From assembly GCF_037893015.1 (NCBI RefSeq), contig NC_133658.1:886242977-886306976 (forward strand): a stretch of 64,000 bases of DNA. The letters are read 5' to 3'. Both the position numbers and the translations under genes were made by a program. This document shows positions 52,750 to 64,000 of the stretch, in pieces. The stretch is from Macrotis lagotis. Its lineage: Eukaryota > Chordata > Mammalia > Peramelemorphia > Peramelidae. Under the pieces are notes generated by a model. That model was given only the letters and a program-made list of their open reading frames with translations. It was not told where the DNA came from and searched no databases. Position 1 is the stretch's first letter, and every line of letters begins with the position of its first letter.

Positions 52750-53345
52750 AAACCCAATCCCCACACAGTTGGCTCTACTTTCAAAGGACAGCAGTTCTCA
52801 AGAACAATGCTATTAGAGTTAAATTTCCAGTTTGCTTTACAAAGATGGGGGCTTGTAGCAGTCAGATCTAGATGAGAAATTCTTTACCTGACTGGAAGTC
52901 ACCTGCAAATAATTCCAGCATAAAAGGCATCCTTCTATAAAATGATACCACAGATCCTTCTAGCTTCAACCCATTTCCCCTACAGAAACCTCTACAATTA
53001 GAGCCCAACTATGGGCTTGAAAATGGGAAGCTAGCAACTTTATTTTTGCCTCCAGTATTAATTTATATTACCACATCTCTATCCTCCACCCTCACCCCTA
53101 ATCCATACCAGGATTTTGTAGGGATTTTTCCCAGCAACTTTTTGAGAAAATAAACCGCAATAAAAGATTCAGTGTCTTGGTGCTCAATCCGAGACCCTTT
53201 TTGAGCTGGGACATAAATGGCAAGGGTCTCTGCCTCACCAGTTTGTATCTAGGCCACCTTGACCCTCTAACAAGAGGACAAAAGGCAACCCATGAACTAA
53301 GGGGAGGAACCATCATTCAATTGGGCAAGCACAAGTTTGCTGGTG
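52750..53345. other. Unclassified stretch
   Basis: Two AATAAA words at 53150 and 53160 precede 'gattcagtgtcttggtgctc', an arrangement sometimes seen in LTR ends. No internal element or paired copy is visible, so I leave it unnamed. Confidence 0.25.
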
Positions 53346-53431
53346 GTAAGTGAAGCCTTTCTCTGGGACAAGTAACATGGTCCTCTATCATCAATTTCTA
53401 ATCTAGTTCTGTCTTTGGCATATTGTAGGTA

Positions 53432-53592
53432 AGAAATAAGCTTTCAGGTCTCAGACAATTATTACCTAGCTGTGTGGCCTTGGGTAAGCCACTTAACCCC
53501 GTTTGCCTTGCAAAAACCTTAAAAAACAAAAGGGGGCAGCTAGGTGGCATAGTGGATAAAGCACCCATCCTGGAGTCAGAAATAAGCTTTCA
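53432..53592 (+). mobile_element. SINE with its halves in swapped order, between perfect target duplications
   Basis: AGAAATAAGCTTTCA at 53432-53446 and again at 53578-53592 bound the insert. Inside, 53447-53530 is the WSINE1-type 3' half (GGTCTCAGACAATTATTACC to AAAACCTTAAAAAACAAAA). It is followed directly by the 5' half (GGGGGCAGCTAGGTGGCATAGTGG to CCTGGAGTC). The B-box segment between the halves is absent and the poly(A) sits in the middle. A normal insertion has the poly(A) next to the right-hand duplication. Confidence 0.85.
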
Positions 53593-53734
53593 TTAAGCCC
53601 CCATGTATCAGGCCCTGTCCCAAGTGATGGAACTAAAAAAAAAAAGCCAATTCTTGCCCTTCCAGAGCTTACACACCAGTAGGGGATAAGAACACATAAG
53701 AAAAGGGTGGAGATAAAGAGACACACACAATGGA

Positions 53735-54190
53735 GAGGGCATATTCCCATCTTGAAGGTCCCAATGTCATAATATCTAGGTTAAGGTGATATTGGTCCTT
53801 CTGGCGACCCAAGTCACAGCCTCCAGACTTTTGTGCTAGGCTTGAGTATTTGCCCAGTAGCTTTGCCTCTTACCTTTCTTTTGAATGTTACTGCTACCTG
53901 TCCTAATTCTTCTCTGCAGTCTCTTCCAAGGGACACTCAGACTCTTCTTTTTTCCTTTTTTTTTTTTTTTTTGCAAGGCAATGGGGTTAGGTGACTTGCC
54001 TGAGACCACACAGCTAGGTAATTATTAAGTGTCTGAGGTCAGATTTGAACTCAGGTCCTCCTGACTCCAGGGCCAGTGCTCTACCCACTGGGCCACCTAG
54101 CTGCCCACTCAGACTCTTCTTGATAAGGCTGGGGCCTCCTAGCTCCTGACCCTGGGGGTTGCTCAGGTGAAATGGCCCCAACATATCTTT
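53735..54190. repeat. Unclassified repeat, copy A of a diverged pair
   Basis: Shares ordered words with 55500-55800: 'ggtccttctgg...aagtcacag', 'cagtctcttccaagg', 'ggggcctcctag...' and 'gggggttgc'. A SINE interrupts it at 53952-54105. Confidence 0.5.
53952..54105 (-). mobile_element. WSINE1/WALLSI-type SINE
   Basis: Full inverse copy. ACTCAGACTCTTCTT lies on both sides (53936 and 54106) as a 15-bp target duplication. Confidence 0.94.
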
Positions 54191-54222
54191 CTAGCTTGTA
54201 CCTTTAATAAATCTACCCCTCA

Positions 54223-54452
54223 GGGGCGGCTAGGTGCCACAGTAGATAGAGCACTGGCCCTGGAGTCAGGAGTACCTGTGTTCAAATCTGGCTTCAGACA
54301 CTTAATAATTGCCTAGCTGTGTGGCCTTGGGCAAGCCACTTAACCCCATTTGCCTTGAAAAAAACCTAAAATAAACAAACAAACAAACAAACAAATAAAT
54401 GAATGAATGAATAAATAAATGAATGAATAAATAAATAAATAAATAAATAAAA
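54223..54452 (+). mobile_element. WSINE1/WALLSI-type SINE with an expanded tail microsatellite
   Basis: Full SINE to about 54370. Its A-rich tail has grown into (AAAC), (AATG) and (AAAT) runs of about 80 bp. Confidence 0.92.
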
Positions 54453-54579
54453 CTTCCCTTCTGGGCAAAACATTCCAGAAAAACAATAACTCACATACCC
54501 ATGGCACTTGGCAAATTGCTTAATAAAATGAAGATAAAGATATTTCTGTTCCCTATTTGAGGGCGATATAGTAACCAGC

Positions 54580-54935
54580 TTCAGAATGCAGAGAGGACTT
54601 CGATTCAAAGCTGACCTTTGATTCTACCTGTTTGACCTTAGGCAACTTACATGTCTCTGGGCCTCCTCCTTCCTAAAATGAAGAGGCAGGACTTGAGATG
54701 GCTTCTGAGGTCCCTTTTAACTCTAAGTGAATGATTTTACAAATCTGAGGTCATAGTTGAATAAACCTTGAAATTCAAGTGAATTGGAGTTACCTAGGTT
54801 TAAACACTACTTAGTACCTGTGTGACCCTGGGCAAGTGCTTTCATTCTCTGAGCCTGTTTCTTCAACCAGCAAATGCTGGTTGAAGAGTTAAATCAAACC
54901 ATCTCCAGAAGTCCCTTCTAGCTCTATCATTCTAT
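54580..54935 (+). mobile_element. Two old MIR-like SINE fragments
   Basis: About 54600-54740 ('ttgaccttaggcaacttac', 'taaaatgaagaggcagg') and 54770-54930 ('tgtgaccctgggcaagtgctttc'). Confidence 0.5.
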
Positions 54936-55148
54936 ACAATTAAAAAATAAACCCATATCAAACACTTATTAATGAATACTGATTTGGGGATAGGAAACCA
55001 AAGATTAAATAGTGTGGACTCAGGGAGTTTACATTCTTATTAGGCAGTAGGAATGGAGAATGAATATGAAAATATATGAATGGGGAAGTAACATCATTAT
55101 ATGAGGATGGAAAAAATACCAGCAATTCTTGTTGAGTCATTTTTGTTT

Positions 55149-55190
55149 GTTTTTTGCAAGGCAATGGGGATAAGTGACTTGCCCAAGGTC
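55149..55190 (-). mobile_element. Heavily 5'-truncated WSINE1/WALLSI-type SINE
   Basis: Only TTTTTGCAAGGCAATGGGG and 'ataagtgacttgcccaaggtca' remain. 'ttgttgagtcatttt' before and 'cattgaacatttctt' after are not a convincing duplication. Confidence 0.8.
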
Positions 55191-55499
55191 ATTGAACATT
55201 TCTTCTATCACCACTATGTATTTGTATAAGTTGTTCTAAGAATAATAATAATAATAATAATATCCCCCATTTTGACCTATTAGAATCTTTGAGACTCAGC
55301 TCAGGGAGTTTTCCCCTCACCTTCCCCCACCAGAGAATGAAACATTGCCATCTCCAGAACAGAGAACCCAAAAGGAATTAGCCAATGGGAGGAAGAGGCA
55401 AACACAGTAGAGGGATATTCCAGGTTAAGAAAACCCCAGATGCTGGGGGAACTTCCAAGATGAAAGGAGGGTTGAGTAATGCCTCCAAATCACAGCCAG

Positions 55500-55800
55500 A
55501 AGGAAAAGAAAGCATTCCCAACATGGATACTCCAATGCCGTAATCTCTTGACTCAAAGTACTGTTTGTTGTTCCTTCTGGAGGAAGTCACAGACCCCAAG
55601 TTTTTGTGGTCTTTGATTTTGACTCCTCAGCTCTTTTAGGAACAATACTCCTGCCTATTCTGCTTCTCCTCTCCAGTCTCTTCCAAAGGATTCCCAAGTT
55701 TTTGTTTCTGGATCATGGCAGGACTGAGGCCTGCCTGATTCTTGTTGCTGGGGTTGCATTTCCTCCAAAATGAAGGGAAGGGATGGTTTCTTACCCAACA
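55500..55800. repeat. Unclassified repeat, copy B of a diverged pair
   Basis: Ordered similarity to 53735-54190: 'cattcccaacatggatactccaatg', 'gttccttctggaggaagtcacagacc' and 'cagtctcttccaaagga'. Same orientation, about 1.8 kb apart. Confidence 0.5.
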
Positions 55801-55844
55801 AAACTACTCTTGCCCTTGACTCTAAACCCCTTTTTTGTCTTGTT

Positions 55845-56003
55845 TTTTATTTTTTGTTTTTTGTTTTTGCAAGGCAATAGAGTAAAGTGACTTGCCCAAA
55901 GTCACACAGCTAGGTAATTAGAAAGTGTCTGAGGACGGATTTGAACTCAGGTCCTCCTGACTCCAGGGCCTGCACTCTATCCACTGTGCCACCTAGCTGC
56001 CCC
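55845..56003 (-). mobile_element. WSINE1/WALLSI-type SINE
   Basis: Full inverse copy. 'ctaaaccccttttttgtc' before and 'ctaaacccctcttttgtc' after are a near-perfect target duplication. Confidence 0.93.
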
Positions 56004-56004
56004 T

Positions 56005-57415
56005 AAACCCCTCTTTTGTCCCCAAGCACTCCTTTCTTCCCAACATCTCTCTCTTCCCTCTCAGATGACATCAGTTTCTTGGGGCTCAGTTTCTTCCTCT
56101 ATAAAATGAAGAGATCAGACCACCTGATCTCTAAGGTTCCTTCCAGCTTGAAGGTTCCCCTGACACACACCCCACCCCTTCCTGACTGATTGCCATCCAA
56201 CCGATTGCTATGTCTTATAATGTGTTTATCTTCATCAGAGGCTGTCAAACAAAATCTGAATGAGAATCATAGATCTTAGAGGTCATTGTTCAAACATCTC
56301 ATTCTATAGATAGGAAAACTGAGGTTTAGAGAAATTAAGTGACATACTCAAGGTCACGTAGGCAGCAAGTAGATGGTAGCTGTCCTTTATAATCGAAGAG
56401 AACAGTTGGCAAGAGGTAGGGGTAGAAAGTCAAAACAGGACTGACTGCTTGTCAGATATGTTTTAGCGATAATAACTATTCGAGTGTTTCTTAGGCAAGA
56501 TGATTACTGAGATCCCTTCCAAATCCAAAATTCTTGAGCTCAGATTTTCCTGACTCAAGACTACTTCTCTATGTGCACTGCCCTCTCAATACTTTGTGAA
56601 TTTCTCCTAAGATATCAGTGTATAGGGAAGGGGAGGGAGGTGAAGAAAACTTTCCATTTTATAGATAATTTAAAAGATTTTTAGGATTTGTGACTTTGTG
56701 ACTGACATTTCATGATTCATTCTAATATTTTAATGACAGTAATGGATTGCTAAAGGCCAGATGAGTCACAGAACAAGGTGCTATGACAAATCCTAGAACT
56801 AGAAAGTACCTTGGAAATCATCTAGTCCAACGTCCTCCTTTTGGATTGAGGAAGCAGGAACAGAAAGGTCCAGTACAAGATCATTCATCAGATGAGGATC
56901 AGAGACATAGCTTGAACGTGACTCCTATTCCAGGATTTTTGTTTTTCCAACTTCAGGCACTCCCCTTTTACCACTTTAAAATGTTTTCTTAAGAACACAA
57001 CATTTCTGGACCACTTCAATGACACAACAAATAGATGTTTTTTCTTCATATTAAAAAAAAAAGTTACTCAATCAACCCATTCCTGTGATAGCAAAAATAA
57101 CATGTAAGCTAAATCAAGGAACAGAAACTTCTTCTGGTACAAAAATATACCAACCTCACCCAGATCTATTTTTTTAGATTAGTTTATATTTCAGTAAGAA
57201 GGTCAAATGGACTTAAGATCTTTATCTGAGGCTTCTCAATGAAAACTTGAAGGATTAGCAGCGCTTTGGAGTAATGCTAAGGAAATAGATCCTCCTCTCT
57301 AAAGAGCAGAGGGTATGATAGATACAGAATGTAGTATCACTAGTCCAACAAGATCCCCATGGCTTTGTTTAAATGCTTTTCCTTACTATATGAAAGGGGT
57401 AAAGGTAGAGTAAAG
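56005..57415. other. Non-coding stretch with old MIR pieces
   Basis: MIR-like remnants lie at about 56090-56160 and 56270-56400 ('aggaaaactgaggtttagagaaattaagtgac'). I see no exon. The rest is unique-looking. Confidence 0.4.
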
Positions 57416-57421
57416 GGGAAA

Positions 57422-57662
57422 TTAGTTATTGTTGCTCAGTCAATTTTCAGTAGTATCTGACACTTCATGACCCCATTGGGGTTTTTTCTTGGTAGAGATA
57501 CTAGAGTGATTTGTCATTTCCTTCTTATACTCATTTTACAGATAAGGAACGGAGGAAAATGAGACTTACCCAGAGTCACAGATAGAGTGTGAGACTGGAT
57601 TTGAATTTACGAAGATGAATGTTCCTGACTCCAGGTTTAGCACCCTATCCAACCAGCTGCAT
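57422..57662 (-). mobile_element. MAR1-type CORE-SINE
   Basis: Full inverse copy: 'attgttgctcagtcaattttcag', 'catgaccccattggggttttttcttgg', 'catttccttcttatactcattttacag' and 'tccaaccagctgc'. Confidence 0.8.
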
Positions 57663-57669
57663 CAAAGGG

Positions 57670-59930
57670 AAAATCGCTGTGGTATAAATGTAAAGGGCAA
57701 CAATGAAATTTTAAAACTCACAGGGTAAAAGATTGTCTGTTTTAAAACCATCAAAGAATTTCAAAAGCAAACACCATCTCTTTCCAACACATTTATTTTT
57801 AAGAAGGAAGAACCACAGGACTACTAGGAAACATTAAAACATTACCAGCACCTTTTCTAAAGGTAATGCAGGACTACAAACCATCTAGATGAAGGACAGA
57901 CACATGCTACTTGACAGAAGGGGTTTACATGTTCAAAATAAAATCTTTTCACGTTGTGTATGTTTCCTATATGAAAGACAATCAATCAACCAGGTCTATC
58001 TTGACAGCAAATTACTCCATGCAAATATTTTGTTAAACTTTGGGGGTCTTCTCTTTACCTCATCAAATACAGTCCAAATCCCTGATAGACCTCCCTAAAC
58101 TCTTTCATTTTTTAGAGAATATCTTGAGATTTAAAAAAAAAATCCTGCAGATTACTGGGCTATATCTCCTTTTAATGATTTTCTCTTAAAAGAGATATGC
58201 CACATGATGTATGTTATTCATCCAAAGAAAATCAAATTTCCATAAAGACAAAGGTTCTGGTTAGGTTTCTGGACTCAGGTTTCTCTTCCTAATGCCCCTA
58301 GGAGGTATTCTCCTCCTCCCCCCACAATTTTCCTTCAAGATTCAACTTTCTTCACAGAAACTTCTGATTGTCCTAATCCTTTGCCTTTTTCCTTGATTTT
58401 TCATGTATCTACTTATCTGTAAAGAAGATATAATCATCCCTACCCCATAGCAATTTTAATATACTATGGGTCAGAATAAGAAATTAAATGGGAATTTTTT
58501 GGGAGTTTTGTAGAAGCCACAAACTACACACAAAGGCCAGCAGATGACACAGAACCCATGACCAAATTTTACAAGAAGGTTTTGTAAACACTTCATTAGA
58601 AAAAAGAAAAAAATCAGATTTCTTTTCTGGTACAAAGAGAGGACCAAAAATTTTTACATGAATTTTCCAGCTCATGGGGATGCTGTATTCCTAAATCCAC
58701 CTCATGTGGAAGGGATAACTATATTCTTCCCATTTAAAGTAAGCTTCTTCAGGTCAGAGATTATTTTTTGCTGATATTTTGCCTTTGTATCTCTTAATAT
58801 GTATCTCTTTGCATTCTCTTAACATAGGCTCGTTGAATTGACCTGGCTAGTTCCATCTTAGTCTATTCTTTGTTCAAAATGCAAACCTATTTTAAATTTG
58901 CTTTTTCATAGACAGGCATTATCTCAAAGATGAGATATTTGGGGCTCAAGATCCTAGTTCCCTTTGTAGATGAAATTTCTTCAACTGAATTGTTATTGTT
59001 GATACTTTCCGGTAATAGGATAGCTGAAGTACGGAGTCACTGGGAAATGGGTTTAATAAAGTTTGTGCAGTTTCCAATGCCTGCGCTCTGGAAATGTGTT
59101 TCTTGTTTCCTCCCTTTATTCATTTTCATTTTCATTTCCTAGAAATGCATTTTCCAAAAAATATGACTAGAATGGGCTTGGCAAAAGTGAAGGGAAACCA
59201 GCTGTGACCTCCCTTAAAATATACTGAGGAAATATTTGTGCAAAATGAAAGGAATATAGACATGTAAATAGTGGAAGAATTAATTTCAAATGGATTTGTC
59301 TTTCTAAGAAATACATAGGTCTAACTCAGGCTCAGATAACTAGAGAAAAGTTCAATATAGAATACAATAATGGATATCAAGTGGTGGTAGAATGTGTAAT
59401 GGTAAATCACCATTTTTTTTTTCTAAGAGCAGAGCCCATTTATTCTTTAAAACTTTGTAAACCTTTCACACAGTTGTCAACCACTAATTGTGTGTTGGTT
59501 TGCAGGATAGTCAATAGAAAAATCCACTGGGCAGAATACAAGAGCACCCATCCCTTGCAGGAATTCCTTAGAGACTTTTCATGTTTTCATTTCCTTCTTC
59601 CTATAGACTATACTAATATGCTCTGAAACAGACATGGTGCCCAGAGCCTCCTAATAACTTTGGAATTCAGTGCTAGAAGGGAGAGAGAAAAGTTTTGTGA
59701 AGTATTTCAGTAGAAGAAACTAGGAAGAGGATGGTTTACTAAGGGGTACCATAGTTCTTTTAGTTAAGACCTTTCCATGGCACCAGGAGGGTTTCAATCT
59801 CATCTGATCCAGGAAATCCTCCCCCTATCATCCCTATTCCCATAAATCCATGACTGAGAACTACTTGATCTTTGCTATTTTTAAAGTAAACGTGTCACAG
59901 GTTTTTAAAAAAAGTCATCTTTAAGAAGAA
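57670..59930. other. Repeat-poor non-coding stretch
   Basis: About 2.2 kb with almost no recognisable repeat, unusual here. Open frames (57889, 58930, 59381, up to 81 codons) show no domain and no splice-site pattern. It could be conserved flanking or 3' UTR sequence of the minus-strand gene, but nothing in it proves that. Confidence 0.35.
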
Positions 59931-59934
59931 TAAC

Positions 59935-60135
59935 AGATAGCATTTACATAAAGCATTTTAGGGATCTTCTTTGATCCTCACAACAATCCCAAAAGGTAAG
60001 TGCTATAATGATTCCCATTTAACAGTGGAGGAAACTGAGGCAGGAGAAGTAAGGTGACTTCACACAGCTAGTAAATGTCTGAGGCTGGATCTGAACTCAG
60101 GTTTTCCTGACTCTAGGTCTAGTGAGTCTTCTGCT
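59935..60135 (-). mobile_element. MIR-like CORE-SINE
   Basis: Inverse: 'gatcctcacaacaatcccaaaaggtaag', 'gaggaaactgaggcaggagaagtaaggtgac' and 'ctgaactcaggttttcctgactc'. Confidence 0.7.
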
Positions 60136-60140
60136 GCCTC

Positions 60141-60146
60141 TTTATT
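60141..60146 (-). terminator. Candidate AATAAA poly(A) signal of the minus-strand gene
   Basis: TTTATT on the plus strand is AATAAA on the minus strand, about 240 bp past the stop codon at 60388. It is the nearest canonical signal. Use is inferred. Confidence 0.4.
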
Positions 60147-60387
60147 CATCAAAAACATTTTACATATATTCACACGCATACACACATACACAATAACTTA
60201 GGAATCAAGGTGTCCCAATGTGACCATGAGGCATGAAGTCATTAAAGGACATGGCAAAGTAGTTTTTGTGATCCAGGGTATGATCCGACATGAATTTAAC
60301 TAAGTTTCCCTTTTGGAGGGGGGATGAAGGAGGGAAGGAGAAGGGGTAGAGGGAGAGGGCAGAGTAAGGGGAAGAACAAGCTTTATC

Positions 60388-63353
<2,966 letters not shown>

Positions 63354-63359
63354 CTGTCA

Positions 63360-63775
63360 GAAAAAAGAGAAAAATGCTTTGAAATGAAATCATGCCATGG
63401 TGGAGATGGCCTTTGCTGTCAAGAGGGAGCTCTTGACTTTGGTATGAATCCTAATTCAGGCAGTTTTAAGTTGTGAGGTTCCCAGTTCATTATCTAATCT
63501 CCTCCAGCCTTGGCATCCAGACTCTCCAACTTTGGGTCCAGAGTTTCACTGTTTGGGGCTACCGCCTTCCTCTGAGTTTCCATTACCCCACATAAGATCC
63601 TCTGTCTCCCAGGTCCAGACATTTTCACATATTATCTCCCTTGCTTGGACAGCTCTCCCTCCTCATCTCCGCCCCTGACTTCCCTGACTTCCTTCAAGTC
63701 CCAGCTAAAATCCCTGTCTTTTCTGATCACCTTAATGGCAGTGTCTTTCCTCTGCTAATCATCACCAAATTACAT
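63360..63775. other. Intronic stretch with L2-like piece
   Basis: From about 63480 the plus strand has L2-like pyrimidine-rich wording ('tgacttccttcaagtcccagctaaaatccc', 'tctgatcacc'). No further exon is visible on the minus strand. Confidence 0.45.
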
Positions 63776-63777
63776 TC

Positions 63778-63829
<52 letters not shown>

Positions 63830-63912
63830 CTATTCATCTTTCCATCCATCCGTTCAACCATCCATCCTTTTATCCATCTATCCATCCATCCATCCATCCA
63901 TCTATCTATCTA
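63776..63912. repeat. (TATC)n and (ATCC)n microsatellites
   Basis: About 13 TATC units, then imperfect CATC units to 63912. The L2-type tail resumes ('gcatagctcttggcatgtagtattcc'). Confidence 0.93.
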
Positions 63913-64000
63913 CATTTATTTTTTTCTTTTATGTGCATAGCTCTTGGCATGTAGTATTCCCTACTAGAGACTTGAGATCAGGGACTATTTCTTGCCGTTT

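Noticed and set aside
53098-53345. Possible solitary LTR
   Set aside because: Only paired AATAAA words suggest it. No paired copy, defined ends or internal element are visible.
45458-60300. Search for UTS2 (CFWKYCV-type hormone exon) downstream of TNFRSF9
   Set aside because: No sequence coding for the C-F-W-K-Y-C core was found by eye on either strand. The gene may lie beyond the window or be diverged.

Overview
The window is vertebrate nuclear DNA from a marsupial, most likely an Australian one. Genes are sparse and split by introns with GT-AG ends. More than two dozen copies of a tRNA-derived SINE run from a GGGGCAGCTAGGTGGC-like head to a TTGCAAAAACCTAAA-like tail, which I recognise as the WSINE1/WALLSI type. 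CORE-SINEs of the MAR1/Mon1 type, marsupial-style L1 3' ends, CR1-clade L2/L3 pieces and an RTE-like LINE fill most of the rest. Family names are from memory, not from a database search.

Region by region: 1-6530 is AT-rich repeat-bearing DNA, probably intron 1 of a minus-strand gene. At 6590-7450 lies a sharp CpG island containing a five-copy 46-bp GC-box minisatellite. Known mammalian gene order puts PARK7 head-to-head with TNFRSF9, so this island is plausibly the PARK7 promoter. The first 11 bases of the window, read on the minus strand, spell M-A-S-(K), the PARK7 start, but this is weak evidence. From 7.5 to 33 kb I see only intergenic repeats, including a degenerate array built from a SINE tail (8070-8625), a five-insertion L1/SINE nest (15.65-17.45 kb) and an RTE-like LINE (20.6-22.4 kb).

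The clear gene is TNFRSF9 (4-1BB/CD137), plus strand, coding from 34322 to 45457 in seven phase-consistent exons giving 275 residues. It has a signal peptide, TNFR cysteine-rich domains, one membrane segment and two TRAF2-type motifs. About 1 kb upstream, a perfect kappa-B site, an AP-1 site and a TATA box lie within 92 bp. The C-terminus runs about 20 residues past the human end.

From 45.5 to 60 kb I see repeats only, including a SINE whose two halves are in swapped order between perfect 15-bp target duplications (53432-53592). At 60.1-63.4 kb three minus-strand exons with matching phases form the 3' end of a gene I do not recognise (112 residues visible). One of its introns carries an ~800-bp purine tract. 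I found no UTS2 coding sequence, although UTS2 follows TNFRSF9 in human.

There is no operon-like organisation, no CRISPR array, no recognisable tRNA or rRNA gene and no endogenous retrovirus that I can support.
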